DNA from: Phycisphaeraceae bacterium
Lineage (GTDB): Bacteria; Planctomycetota; Phycisphaerae; Phycisphaerales; Phycisphaeraceae
Direction: 5' to 3'
Assembly (NCBI GenBank): GCA_029260635.1
Contig: JAJDCW010000206.1
Coordinates: 1-61,377, forward strand
DNA length: 61,377 nucleotides
In this document: in pieces, positions 41,258 through 50,660 of the stretch
Layout: each line of letters starts with the position of its first letter
Position numbering within the stretch: position 1 is the stretch's first letter
The notes under the pieces: model-generated
What the model was told of the DNA's origin: nothing
What the model saw: only the letters and a program-made list of their open reading frames with translations
The model's database searches: none
Program-made: the position numbers and the translations under genes

Positions 41258-42997
41258 ATGTCATCCGAACCAGGCCCCATACCGACCCCGGACCCGAAGG
41301 ACGGCTGGGCGCTGCGCCTGCCGTGGTTCGGGCCGGCCGTGGTCACGATGAGCATGCTGGTGCTGATAGGGCTGCTGTTCGGGCGTATGCAGGCAAGTCA
41401 TCTGAACGAGCAGCAGGAGTCGTTGCAGCGGTCCCTGACGACCGCCCGGGACGGGATCGCAACACGACTGGATGCCGACAAAAGGTTCCTGGGGGTGCTC
41501 GCCGACCAGGCGGTGGCAGGCGCGCTGATCTCCTCGGAGTTCCACCGCCTCGCGGACAGCTATATCGCCGACCACCCGCACATGAATGCGGTGTACTACC
41601 TAAGGCCAGACCACACCGTCTTGTGGTCTTCTCCAGTGCGTGTGGATGAACAAGGCGAAGATGCCCTTACCCGTATCCCTGAACACGTTGAAGCGTTCAA
41701 GCACATCGCAGAATCAGAAACATCAAATTTCACGAAACCCTATATAGGTTTAGACGAGCTCCAGAGATTCGACCTCTACGTCCCGGTCACGAATCGCAAG
41801 AAGCTGCTGGGCGCGTTTGTGATTGCTTACGTCAACATTGATCTAATGTCGAATGTTTTGGACGACCTTGTATTAGGCCAGTATCAGGCCGAACTGCTCA
41901 GCGAGAACGGCCGACTGATCTATGGCATACCGAGTTCGGGAACGCTTGACCCGGGGCTGGTAGATACGATCTCCCTGATCCCGCCGGACAACGGGATGAC
42001 CCTTCGGCTTAGTCGATACACCTCGACCATCTGGGACACGGGGACGCTGACCCTGGGGGGCATCTGCATCGCATTGATCATCGGGATGGGTCTGGGGCTA
42101 TGGGCGCTGAACAGGCAGATCGTGGAGCGTGGCCGGGTGGAGCGTGCGTTGTACATCGCGAACACGGGTTTGGAACGGCGGGTCCGGGAGCGGACGCACG
42201 CGCTGAGCGAGACCAACGAGATGCTGGCCAGGGAGATGAGTCAACACCAGGAGGCCGAGGAACGTGCGCGCCAGCACCTGGACCACCTGGCGCAGATCGG
42301 GCGTGTCAGCACGATGGGCGAGATGGCGGCGGGGCTGGCCCATGAACTGCACCAGCCCCTGGCCGCGATTACCAGCTACGCCAAGGCGTGTCTGCGTATC
42401 CTCAACCAGCCCACGCCCGATCAAGACCGTGTGCGCTTTGCCGTGACCAACATGGACCAACAGAGCACACGCGCCGCAGAGATCATTGATCGGCTCCGCA
42501 GGTTCCTCACCCCCGACAGCCCCGAGAAACTGCCCCTGGACCTGCTGGAAATAATCCGGGAGTCTGCCGGCTTTGTAGAACCGGAACGCAAACGCCTGGG
42601 TATAGACCTGACGATCGATGTCGACGATAATGTCCCGGCGGTCCTGGTGGATCGGGTCCAGCTTCAACAGGTACTGGTGAATCTGATGAAGAACGCGTTC
42701 GAGTCGTTACAGACATTGGAAGGGGTCCGCCGAGCGGTAAGGATCTGGGCCGTACCCGGGGAGGCGGGCGAGGTGCAGGTCCACGTGCAGGATTCGGGCG
42801 AGGGCTGCAAGCCTGAGGACCTGTCGCGGGTCTTCGAGCCGTTCGTGAGTATGAAGGCTGGCGGCATGGGGATGGGTCTGTCCATCAGCCGAACGATCAT
42901 CGAGGCACACGAGGGCCGGCTCTGGGCGACGACACAAGACGGCAAGGGCATGACATTCAGCTTCACCATCAAGGCGGCCGACCATGCCAAAGCATAA
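41258..42997 (+). CDS. Sensor histidine kinase with periplasmic Cache-like domain
   Basis: 579 residues: TM1 about 25-43, a periplasmic sensor of about 215 residues (SYIADHPHMNAVYYLRPDH.. suggests a dCache-type fold as in DctB), TM2 about 263-285, and a coiled coil. The DHp helix MAAGLAHELHQPLAAI carries His362, of the HELxQPL type found in FixL/DctB kinases. A complete HATPase follows (NLMKNAFESL, VQDSGEGC, FEPFVSMKAGGMGMGLSIS). It overlaps the FixJ-like regulator gene by 14 bases, so these form a two-component pair. No PAS or haem motif is seen, so oxygen sensing as in FixL should not be assumed. Confidence 0.92.
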   Translation: MSSEPGPIPTPDPKDGWALRLPWFGPAVVTMSMLVLIGLLFGRMQASHLNEQQESLQRSLTTARDGIATRLDADKRFLGVLADQAVAGALISSEFHRLADSYIADHPHMNAVYYLRPDHTVLWSSPVRVDEQGEDALTRIPEHVEAFKHIAESETSNFTKPYIGLDELQRFDLYVPVTNRKKLLGAFVIAYVNIDLMSNVLDDLVLGQYQAELLSENGRLIYGIPSSGTLDPGLVDTISLIPPDNGMTLRLSRYTSTIWDTGTLTLGGICIALIIGMGLGLWALNRQIVERGRVERALYIANTGLERRVRERTHALSETNEMLAREMSQHQEAEERARQHLDHLAQIGRVSTMGEMAAGLAHELHQPLAAITSYAKACLRILNQPTPDQDRVRFAVTNMDQQSTRAAEIIDRLRRFLTPDSPEKLPLDLLEIIRESAGFVEPERKRLGIDLTIDVDDNVPAVLVDRVQLQQVLVNLMKNAFESLQTLEGVRRAVRIWAVPGEAGEVQVHVQDSGEGCKPEDLSRVFEPFVSMKAGGMGMGLSISRTIIEAHEGRLWATTQDGKGMTFSFTIKAADHAKA

Positions 42998-43640
42998 CAT
43001 CCCATCGGTGCCTTCCGCGGCGATCGCGACGGTGTTCGTGGTCGATGACGACGAGGGACTGCGCAACGCGATCGAGTTCCTGCTGGAAACCGCCGGGCTA
43101 TCAGCGAAGACGTTCGCGACGGGGCAGTCGTTCCTGGAGTACTACCGCCCGGAGATGCGTGGCTGCCTGCTGCTGGATATCCGTATGCCCGACATCAGCG
43201 GGCTGGACTTCCAGGAGAAACTCCGCGCCATGCAGATCAGGCTGCCGGTGATCCTGCTCTCCGCCCACGGGACGATCTCCCTGGCGGTCCGTGCGATGCG
43301 CGACGGCGCGTTCGACTTCATCGAGAAGCCATTTGACGACGAGTTCCTGCTGAAGCGCATCCGCGAAGCGATATCGCTGGACATCGACCAGCGTGTCGAC
43401 GACCAGAAGCTCCATGAGGCCCGGGCGCAGCTGGTCACCCTGACCGCCCGCGAGAAGGAGGTGATGGCCTACGTCGTCGCCGGTAAACTCAATAAGCAGA
43501 TCGCCGCCGAGCTGGGCATCAGCGCCAAAACAGTCGAGAACCACCGGGCCCGCGTGATGGAGAAGATGGGCATCAAGGGCCTGGCCGAACTCGTGCACAT
43601 CGCGAACCTGCTGGAACTGGAGAGGCCCGGTTCGGTCTGA
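42984..43640 (+). CDS. FixJ-like response regulator (receiver plus LuxR HTH)
   Basis: 218 residues. The receiver has the acidic pocket VVDDDEG, phosphoacceptor Asp65 in LLDIRMPD, the Ser/Thr switch in LLSAHGT and Lys in IEKPFDD. The C-terminal LuxR/GerE HTH is LTAREKEVMAYVVAGKLNKQIAAEL.., with KTVENHRARVMEKM as the recognition region. It is of the NarL/FixJ type but with the FixJ/TodT-style linker. Partner kinase is encoded just upstream with overlapping reading frames. Target genes cannot be told from the sequence. Confidence 0.93.
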   Translation: MPKHNIPSVPSAAIATVFVVDDDEGLRNAIEFLLETAGLSAKTFATGQSFLEYYRPEMRGCLLLDIRMPDISGLDFQEKLRAMQIRLPVILLSAHGTISLAVRAMRDGAFDFIEKPFDDEFLLKRIREAISLDIDQRVDDQKLHEARAQLVTLTAREKEVMAYVVAGKLNKQIAAELGISAKTVENHRARVMEKMGIKGLAELVHIANLLELERPGSV

Positions 43641-43689
43641 ACAGGTGTGACGCCAAACCTGTGTTCGCGGGTAGTGAAAACAAACCAAA

Positions 43690-43977
43690 TTAATACCGGA
43701 TGGTGAAGCCGTCATTAGCGGACGGACTCCCAAACTCGCCGCTTGCTGCACAGATGTCTTTTTCGATGTGGATGATGTACCCACCAAGCGATTCGAGAAC
43801 CCTGTTAAGAAAGGCCTCGGCCTCTTTACGCTCGGCTTCCACGACCAGCTCGACCCGGCCGTCCGGAAGGTTCATCACATACCCCGCTACTGCGAAACGC
43901 TCGGCAAGTCGGTTCGTAACATACCGAAACCCTACCCCCTGGACTTCGCCGATGTAGCGGACCGTGATTCGGATCAT
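43690..43977 (-). CDS. acyP: Acylphosphatase
   Basis: 95 residues. Acylphosphatases hydrolyse carboxyl-phosphate bonds such as in acetyl phosphate or carbamoyl phosphate. The phosphate-binding loop GEVQGVGFR with Arg18, and the catalytic Asn36 in GYVMNLPDGRVE are both present. Length is typical. It lies 50 bases before YebC on the same strand. Confidence 0.92.
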   Translation of the reverse strand: MIRITVRYIGEVQGVGFRYVTNRLAERFAVAGYVMNLPDGRVELVVEAERKEAEAFLNRVLESLGGYIIHIEKDICAASGEFGSPSANDGFTIRY

Positions 43978-44027
43978 GACCTGACCCCGCTATATTGAAT
44001 TGATACGACGATGACAACCGAAGTCGA

Positions 44028-44777
44028 CTATTCCTGCAGCGCTTCCATCTCCTCGTCGGGGATATCGAAGTTGGCGTGGACCTTCTGGACGTCGTCGTGA
44101 TCCTCAAGCGCATCGATCAGGTTGAAAACTTTTTTCGCGTCTTTACCGGTGCACTCGACGGTGCTGGAGGGGATCATGGTGACGCTGCCGGATTCGATGG
44201 TGAACCCTCCCGCTTCCAGTGCGCCGCGCACGGCGACGTAATCTGTCGGCTCGCAGACGACTTCCCAGCTCTCGTCGCTGTCCTGGAAGTCCTCAGCCCC
44301 GGCCTCCAGCGCGGTGTTCATCACGGCCTCTTCATCTGCGCCGGCCTTGGCGATGAAGAGTTGGCCCTTGGAGTTGAAGTTGTACGCCACGCAGCCGGAC
44401 GCGCCCAGGTTCCCGCCGTGCTTCTCGAAGATCTTGCGGACCTCGGGCACGGTGCGGTTCTTGTTATCCGTCAGGCAGTCGAGCATCACCGCGACCCCCG
44501 CCGCGCCGTAGCCCTCGTAGATCACGGACTCGTAGTTGACCCCGTCCAGCTTGCCCGAACCCTTGGCGATCGCCTTCTCGATCGTGTCCTTGGGCATATT
44601 CTGGCTCTTCGCCTCGTCGATGGCGTAGCGCAGCGTCAGGTTCGCATCCGGGTCAGGCCCGCCCATCTTGGCGGCGACGATGATCGCCCGCGAACACTTG
44701 CTCCAGACCTTGCTCCGCCTGGCGTCCTGACGCCCCTTGCGGTGCTTGATATTTGCCCATTTACTGTGACCAGCCAT
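44028..44777 (-). CDS. yebC: YebC/PmpR-family (TACO1-like) protein
   Basis: 249 residues; begins MAGHSKWANIKHRKGRQDARR, the hallmark of the family. It also contains AKSQNMPKDTIEKAIAKGSG and YEGYGAAGVAVMLDCLTDN. Members act as transcription regulators or, as shown more recently for several, help ribosomes through difficult (proline-rich) stretches. Cytoplasmic. It is followed by acyP. Nothing unusual in length or motifs. Confidence 0.95.
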   Translation of the reverse strand: MAGHSKWANIKHRKGRQDARRSKVWSKCSRAIIVAAKMGGPDPDANLTLRYAIDEAKSQNMPKDTIEKAIAKGSGKLDGVNYESVIYEGYGAAGVAVMLDCLTDNKNRTVPEVRKIFEKHGGNLGASGCVAYNFNSKGQLFIAKAGADEEAVMNTALEAGAEDFQDSDESWEVVCEPTDYVAVRGALEAGGFTIESGSVTMIPSSTVECTGKDAKKVFNLIDALEDHDDVQKVHANFDIPDEEMEALQE

Positions 44778-44916
44778 GCGTAGAAATCTCCAAAATAACG
44801 GCGGCCGGGTATTCTAAGGCAGAGCCGGGCAGATCAAAAGTCGGTTGTATCGGGGGGGATACAGCGGCGTTCAGAACCGGGGATCTCACGGCTGCCCACA
44901 GACCGGGTCATCTCAA

Positions 44917-47772
44917 CTAGTCCCGCCCGGTGCGGCGGTCGGCGCGACGGCGGGCCTTGTCCAGCGCGGAGCCCAGGCCTTGCGAGGCCACGTCAGGTGC
45001 GACATCCGGGGGTGCGGAATCCGGGGGTGCGGGCGGTGACTGCGAGGGGCCGGGGCCGGGCGTTGCTGTTGTGCTTGAGGGTTTGGGAGGTGTTGGCACA
45101 GTGGCCGACGGCGCTTTCTTTCGTGAAAGGATGCGGGTCTTTGGTGCTGTAGACTCTGCCGCCCTATCTGCAGATTGGCTTCGTTTCAGTCGCGGCACAC
45201 TTAATGACTGCGGGACGGACGCGGAGACCCAACCCGTGCGTCGCTCAACGACCTCCAGCAGGATCACCACGACCGCGAGCAGCCAGAGCCAGTGGGCGAC
45301 AGAGACGCGGCGATCAACCGTCGGCAGGTCTCCCCAGATACCGGCCAGCTCCGTGCGCGACACGCCGCCGGTGATCTGAGCGAGTGTGCGCAACGTGTCT
45401 CGGCCGTCACCGGTGCGCGGGCGGTACTCCGGGGAATACAGCAGCCGGACCGGGGGCATGGTGACCTTGCCAAGCGGCCCCAGGTCGATCGTCGCGGTGG
45501 CGACCTCATCACCAGACAAGGTGAAGTCGGCGGAAAGTGTGTCGGTCTCGATAAAACGCAGTCGGCCTGACTTTCGTTCGGGGGCGAAGCCCGGTTTACC
45601 AACCAACAATCGCACCTGTGGCTCGGCGGGCAGACCGGCCTCGGGGTTCTCCGGGTCCATCAACAACTCGACCGAAAGAACGCCTTCATCCACGCGCTGG
45701 CGCACCATCAGAGTGTCCGGCAGCGAGCGGTCGCGCGACTCGACCCACCTGCCGAGGCTGGTCAATAAATCGCCGAAGCTGTTCCAGCCGGCGACCGGGC
45801 CGGTGAACTCGCCATCGGCCTCGCCGGTGTAGACCGCGGCACGCCCAAGCCCGGCCTGCCACGTCGCGACGACCGGGGCACTGTACTCGTCCTGCGTGAT
45901 CATCCCGAGTTCTGCCTCGGGCTTTAGATAGGTCAGGTTGTACCCGCCCAGCGCTGGCGGCTGATCCAACGCTCGGCCGATCAACGCAGACAATGCGCCG
46001 GTCGTCTGCACGCTGGACAGCTCCTCGATGAAGGTGGAACGCGCAACCACAAACGTGTCCTGCGCAAACAGCGAGGGCAGTTTGCGTGCGTCGTCGGTGA
46101 AGAAGATTCGCCCGTTGCCCCGCCGGGCGATGTCTTTCAGCAGGCCCGCGTCGACGTCGGTGTCCTTGCCAAGGCCGATGACGCTGACGGTAATGTTGGC
46201 TTTCTCGCACTTACGCAGCAACTGACGGTACGCGCCTGGGACCTCCGAGTCCTGCGCGTCGGAGAAGAGGATGATGTGTCGTGTCTTGGGGGTCGCTTTG
46301 GCAAGCATGGTGGAGGCGGCCTTGAGCGCCTCGAAGACGTAGATGCCGCCGCCCATCGAGTCGATGCGCAGGACCTTGTCGCGGACCGCTTCTTTATTAG
46401 TCAACGGCCCCAAAGGCGAGATGATGTGTGGCGCGGAGTCGACCGCGATCACGCCGAACTCGTCCATCGGGGACAGCAGGTCGATGACCTGCGCGGTACC
46501 GAGGTTCGCCAGGTCCATCTTCATCTGCCCGCCGGGGACGGGCATCGCCATCGACCCGGAACGGTCCAACGCAACGACGATCGCCAGCGACAGCTTGCGG
46601 TGTTCCTGCCTGAGCTCCATCGAGACGGGGAGCATCGGGTCGATCGGAGACTGGAAGTATCCGCCGGGTCCGAACGACGACTCGCCGCCGGTCATGAACA
46701 AACCGGTGCCCGCGTCTTCGACGAGCGCCGCCAGCCGTTCGAGCATCCCCACCGGCAGGTCCGACGCGGGGACATTTTCCAAGACGACACCCGCGTAATT
46801 CGATAACCCTTCCAGCGACGCGTCAACCTGATCGGGTGCGGCCACGGTGATATCCAGCCCTGCCGAAGTTAACAGCTTCGCCAACCCCTGCCCCGGCGAT
46901 CGCGACACCAGCAGCAACGGCTTGGCGCCCTGCACACCGACGATAAACCGCGCGGTGTTGTTCTCCGGCACGCTGTCCTCACCCCGCCCTTTCACACTCA
47001 GCCGATACCCGGCCGAGCCCGGCCCGCCGGCGCGGTCACGGAAAGACAGCCGGCTAAGTCCCGCGGGCAGGTCCCGTTGACCGGAGCTGATCAGGGTATT
47101 GCCGCGCCAAAGCTCGAGCGTGACCTCTTGCGTGGTCGGGAGGTAGACCCAGCCTGTGATCAGGAACGACTCGCCGGGCTGGACGCTGGCCGGGGCATCG
47201 ACGCGCGTAATCGATGCGTCACCCGCGCTGGTCCGGCTGAGGTCGCGGTAATCGATCGCGATTCCACGGCCGGCGGCCCGCGCCGCGTCGGCGGAGGGTT
47301 CTCGCCCGGTGTAGGCCCCGTCGCTGAGGATCAGCAGCCGCCCTGCGCCGTCTTCGGATATCAACGACACCGCGCGCCGGACCGCGGACGACATGTCGGA
47401 GGCCCCATTGCCGACGACCTGTTCAAACCCGGCGAAGGGCTTAACCCCCGGGCCGTGCTCCAGTGCGGCACGTTCGCCGAAGGACACGACCGCCAGCTGT
47501 TCGCGCGGCGACATCGACTGATGCAGCAGCTTGATCATCTCCGCCTGCCGCGCCTGGGCGTCGGCGGGCATCGAATCGCTCTGATCCGCCAGCACCACCA
47601 CCGTGCCCGCGCGGCGGGGCTGGATCAGCTGCGGGTCACACATCGCAACAATGATCAAGACATAGGTCGCCAGCCGGAGGTTGCGCAGCCACACCGCCGG
47701 CGCACGCAGCCACCACCAGACAACCGCCAGCGGCAGGATCAGCAAGAACCAGTGGGGCTCGAGGAAGGTCAA
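44917..47772 (-). CDS. Large VWA and GATase-like membrane protein of the MoxR operon
   Basis: 951 residues. Two N-terminal TM helices (about 8-60) precede a first VWA domain with degenerate MIDAS DQSDSMPADA. A class I glutamine-amidotransferase-like domain without an obvious nucleophile Cys follows (LITSAGLDITVAAPDQV-like region, VEDAGTGLFMTGGESSFGPGGYF). A second VWA domain has an intact MIDAS (ALDRSGSMAMPVPG). A C-terminal TM helix leads to a Pro/Ser/Thr-rich cytoplasmic tail. It is the last gene of the operon and overlaps the BatA-like gene by ATGA. Such proteins act with MoxR AAA+ ATPases, probably as metal-dependent interaction or chaperone modules in the envelope. The substrate is unknown. 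Confidence 0.88.
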   Translation of the reverse strand: MTFLEPHWFLLILPLAVVWWWLRAPAVWLRNLRLATYVLIIVAMCDPQLIQPRRAGTVVVLADQSDSMPADAQARQAEMIKLLHQSMSPREQLAVVSFGERAALEHGPGVKPFAGFEQVVGNGASDMSSAVRRAVSLISEDGAGRLLILSDGAYTGREPSADAARAAGRGIAIDYRDLSRTSAGDASITRVDAPASVQPGESFLITGWVYLPTTQEVTLELWRGNTLISSGQRDLPAGLSRLSFRDRAGGPGSAGYRLSVKGRGEDSVPENNTARFIVGVQGAKPLLLVSRSPGQGLAKLLTSAGLDITVAAPDQVDASLEGLSNYAGVVLENVPASDLPVGMLERLAALVEDAGTGLFMTGGESSFGPGGYFQSPIDPMLPVSMELRQEHRKLSLAIVVALDRSGSMAMPVPGGQMKMDLANLGTAQVIDLLSPMDEFGVIAVDSAPHIISPLGPLTNKEAVRDKVLRIDSMGGGIYVFEALKAASTMLAKATPKTRHIILFSDAQDSEVPGAYRQLLRKCEKANITVSVIGLGKDTDVDAGLLKDIARRGNGRIFFTDDARKLPSLFAQDTFVVARSTFIEELSSVQTTGALSALIGRALDQPPALGGYNLTYLKPEAELGMITQDEYSAPVVATWQAGLGRAAVYTGEADGEFTGPVAGWNSFGDLLTSLGRWVESRDRSLPDTLMVRQRVDEGVLSVELLMDPENPEAGLPAEPQVRLLVGKPGFAPERKSGRLRFIETDTLSADFTLSGDEVATATIDLGPLGKVTMPPVRLLYSPEYRPRTGDGRDTLRTLAQITGGVSRTELAGIWGDLPTVDRRVSVAHWLWLLAVVVILLEVVERRTGWVSASVPQSLSVPRLKRSQSADRAAESTAPKTRILSRKKAPSATVPTPPKPSSTTATPGPGPSQSPPAPPDSAPPDVAPDVASQGLGSALDKARRRADRRTGRD

Positions 47773-49775
47773 GTCGTGGCCTCCGAATTCACCGCGGATG
47801 ACGGGCCGGTGGGTCGGTACTGAAGCCAGGCGTGCAGCGCCAGCAGGCTGAGCGCCGCCAGCCCGAGTATCCAGGCCAACCCCCGGTAATCGGTGCGCAG
47901 GGCGCGTTCATCATTCCATAACCCGTGCTCAGCCGTGACGGCCATGCTGATGTCGGACTCTTCGGGCGACAACGCGTTGACCGTGTAAAGATGGCTCTCT
48001 GCTCCCGCCGACACATGGTAGATACCGGGCCGATCAGAGTTCAGGATCGCGACATTGTTAAACACCTCAATACGTTTAACCGCTTCCTCAGTTAAAGCGC
48101 CAGACAACGGATGATACATCACCTCGACGTAGTCCACCGGTGTGTTTGGTCTTAATCTGACCGGCATGCCCGGCCGGGCGTTGACACGCGAGAGCCCGGG
48201 CAGCTCGACACGCTGCCAGTCGATGATGTTGGCGATCAGCACGGGCCAGGCAGCGGAACTCAGGAGCGTCGAGCGGTCGGCGCGCAAACGGATACGCAGC
48301 GATTTTGCGTCGCCTGATAGATTGCGCTCGGTGATCAGTGACACGTCGCCGGCGCTGACCACGGCTCGGCCTACAACAGGGAGCCCCGATTCGGTGGTGG
48401 GCGCGGCCCAGACCAACCCGGTCAGCGACAGGCCCGCGGCGAGCGGGTGGTTGTAGTCGATCACGAAAGGCCCGAGGTACGCGTCGATCGCCTCGGCCTC
48501 CGGCACCTCGAACTCGACGCGCCAGGGAACGGGTGTCGCGGCCCGATCATCAGGTGATGTGGCGGACGTGGTTGCGGTGTCTATTTCGCTGTCGGTTGGT
48601 GGCGACGCGGGTCCTTGCCGGACTCGATCCGTGAACATCAGCCTCGGTTGGTTCGTTTCAAGCGAGGCGGCGCCGGACGCCTGCACCGCGGAGCGCACGG
48701 CCTTGAACAGCACCGGGTCCTGGATCGATACAGCTACGGGCAGGGGTTCACGCGCCGGGGGCAGCAGCACCGCCCGGTTGTCGGCCGTCAGCGCATCGTC
48801 ATCGAGTTGGGCGATGAGTGTTTCACTTTTCTTTGGCGGGACCAGCCGGAGGCGGCGCGTTTCGTGGGCGGCCAGGTCGAGCGTGCGTTGATCGATCACA
48901 CGGGACTGGCCTAAGTCCGTATCGGATTGCAAACCCGTTTTGCTGTCGGCTCCCGCCGATGCGCTGAGGGTCATTGTCGCGCTGAATGGCTTATCCGAAT
49001 AGTTGGCGACTTCGATCAATACCTGATCCCGCTGGGGATCGGTGGAACGTACGGCGTTAACGATCGCGGCGTTGGGTTGCGGCTGCCCGACCGCTCGCCA
49101 ACGCAGACGACCCGCCTGATCGGTTGTATTGTTCGTAGAGATAACCGTTGCTTCTTGTTCTGCTTCGGACCCCTCGCCGGGCGTTTGGGCGTCCGGGGAC
49201 GGATGGTCGGAGATGACCAGCACACGGCAGTCCGGCCCGCCGACCTCCCGGGCGAGCGCAACCGCCGGGCCGATGCTGGATGAGGTCGATTCACAACGCC
49301 AGTCGCCGATATTGGACTCGATGTCTGCGAGCCGTGATATGGCGCCCTCCTGCAACGTGGGGGCCGGGCCTGCCACAACGAAGCGGGCGGTAAACGGGCC
49401 GAGTCGGCCAAGCTCCTGTGTAATCGCGTCGACGCCGGCTTCCCGGACGGTGTAGCCGTCATCCTGTACGGCGGACATCGAGAACGAGTCATCCAACACA
49501 ACCATCACGGGGACGACACGGTCGGCCCTTGGGATGCGCGGCCCGGCGGCGGCAAACGCGAGCAGCAGCAACGCGAGCAGCTCCAACAGCCACAGCAGCG
49601 GGGTCTGAAGACGTGTCGCACGTCGGCCTCCGCCGTGGGCCTGTGCTACCAGCGACCAGAGGAACAGCGACGAGACTTCCTGGCGACGGAACCGTGTGCG
49701 CAGCCAGTAGATCGCGGTCAGCGCGGGCAGCGCTGCCAGACCGATCAACGCCAATGGCAAACCGAGGATCGGCAT
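47769..49775 (-). CDS. BatA-type membrane protein with VWA domain
   Basis: 668 residues. It starts with the BatA N-terminal segment (LPLALIGLAALPALTAIYWLRTRFRRQEVSSLFLW) and a second TM helix (LLELLALLLLAFAAAGPRI). The VWA domain begins VMVVLDDSFSMSAV (MIDAS DxSxS). A long periplasmic beta-rich region and a last TM helix near the C-terminus complete it. It overlaps the following large VWA gene by four bases and follows the DUF58 gene after 12 bases. In Bacteroides these Bat proteins are linked to aerotolerance; in planctomycetes their function is not known. Confidence 0.88.
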   Translation of the reverse strand: MPILGLPLALIGLAALPALTAIYWLRTRFRRQEVSSLFLWSLVAQAHGGGRRATRLQTPLLWLLELLALLLLAFAAAGPRIPRADRVVPVMVVLDDSFSMSAVQDDGYTVREAGVDAITQELGRLGPFTARFVVAGPAPTLQEGAISRLADIESNIGDWRCESTSSSIGPAVALAREVGGPDCRVLVISDHPSPDAQTPGEGSEAEQEATVISTNNTTDQAGRLRWRAVGQPQPNAAIVNAVRSTDPQRDQVLIEVANYSDKPFSATMTLSASAGADSKTGLQSDTDLGQSRVIDQRTLDLAAHETRRLRLVPPKKSETLIAQLDDDALTADNRAVLLPPAREPLPVAVSIQDPVLFKAVRSAVQASGAASLETNQPRLMFTDRVRQGPASPPTDSEIDTATTSATSPDDRAATPVPWRVEFEVPEAEAIDAYLGPFVIDYNHPLAAGLSLTGLVWAAPTTESGLPVVGRAVVSAGDVSLITERNLSGDAKSLRIRLRADRSTLLSSAAWPVLIANIIDWQRVELPGLSRVNARPGMPVRLRPNTPVDYVEVMYHPLSGALTEEAVKRIEVFNNVAILNSDRPGIYHVSAGAESHLYTVNALSPEESDISMAVTAEHGLWNDERALRTDYRGLAWILGLAALSLLALHAWLQYRPTGPSSAVNSEATT

Positions 49776-49787
49776 GGCTTCTTCCTG

Positions 49788-50660
49788 TCAGGACAGACGC
49801 AGTAATTCACGCTCAACCAGCGGGCGCAGGTCCCAGCCAGCGGCCAGGTCTTCGGCGATGAACTCGATCAATCGGCCATCGACGCGCCGGCACGCGCCGC
49901 TCCATTGCTGGCGGAGCGTCTGCAAACGTTGCAGGTACCGGTCGCGCGCGCCGCTATCCAGGCGCACCTCGCGCAACAGCCCGGTCTCGCTGTCGACCAG
50001 GCGCAGGTCTCCGTTCCAGGGTGGGTTGGCGTCTTGCGTTGCGAGGACCTGAATGACGAACAACGCCGACGCACCTTCCGCCAGCCGGCTGACGATCGGC
50101 CAGGGATCGGAATCAAACAGCAGGTCGCTGATCAAGACACGCACGCCCCGACGGCGCAGCTTCAGACCCGCGGTGATCGGCGTAGCGCCAAGCGGCTGTC
50201 GGCTATCGAACCCGGGCCAGACCCAGCCCTGCGGGTTGCCCTCCCCACCAGGCACTTGATCATTTTGCTCGCCGACGGCGTAGAGCCTGCGCGACCAGCG
50301 CGCGTTGTCCGCCGCGGCCGAAAGCGCCCCGGCAAGCCCAAGGACCGAGGCGGGCTTGTCGGAGTCTGCCAGCGCCATCGAGCGTGAGGCATCGACGAGG
50401 ATATCCAGATGTGGCGTAACCTCTTCGCGGTGGAGCTTGACGACCAGCCGATCGGTTCGGCCGTAGACAGACCAATCGACCCGGCGGAGGTCGTCGCCGG
50501 GGGTGTACTCCCGGTAGTCCATGAACTCGACGGAACTGCCGACGTGCGAGCCCAACTGCTCGCCGATCATCCCGGCAGGGGTTCGGCTCGGGCGCACCAG
50601 GGCGTAGCCCAGCCCGGCGTTATACCCGTCCGCGATCGGCTTGCCCCAGTCATCAGCCAT
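49788..50660 (-). CDS. DUF58 (VWA-like) protein
   Basis: About 290 residues, soluble and probably cytoplasmic. The DUF58 core is seen as GSSVEFMDYREYTPGDDLRRVDWSVYGRTDRLVVKLHREE, followed by a VWA-like strand LDILVDASRSMAL. DUF58 proteins are constant companions of MoxR ATPases and are thought to bridge them to VWA membrane partners. Start at 50660 overlaps the end of the ABC permease gene by eight bases; an in-frame start at 50714 lies deep inside it and is disfavoured. Confidence 0.88.
   Translation of the reverse strand: MADDWGKPIADGYNAGLGYALVRPSRTPAGMIGEQLGSHVGSSVEFMDYREYTPGDDLRRVDWSVYGRTDRLVVKLHREEVTPHLDILVDASRSMALADSDKPASVLGLAGALSAAADNARWSRRLYAVGEQNDQVPGGEGNPQGWVWPGFDSRQPLGATPITAGLKLRRRGVRVLISDLLFDSDPWPIVSRLAEGASALFVIQVLATQDANPPWNGDLRLVDSETGLLREVRLDSGARDRYLQRLQTLRQQWSGACRRVDGRLIEFIAEDLAAGWDLRPLVERELLRLS

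Noticed and set aside
41258-42997. FixL oxygen sensor
   Set aside because: The DHp helix is FixL-like, but there is no PAS domain or haem-binding pattern; the periplasmic region is Cache-like.
43101-43787. Minus-strand ORF of 228 codons
   Set aside because: Shadow of the FixJ-like regulator and acylphosphatase genes; high-GC DNA gives long antisense frames throughout this window.
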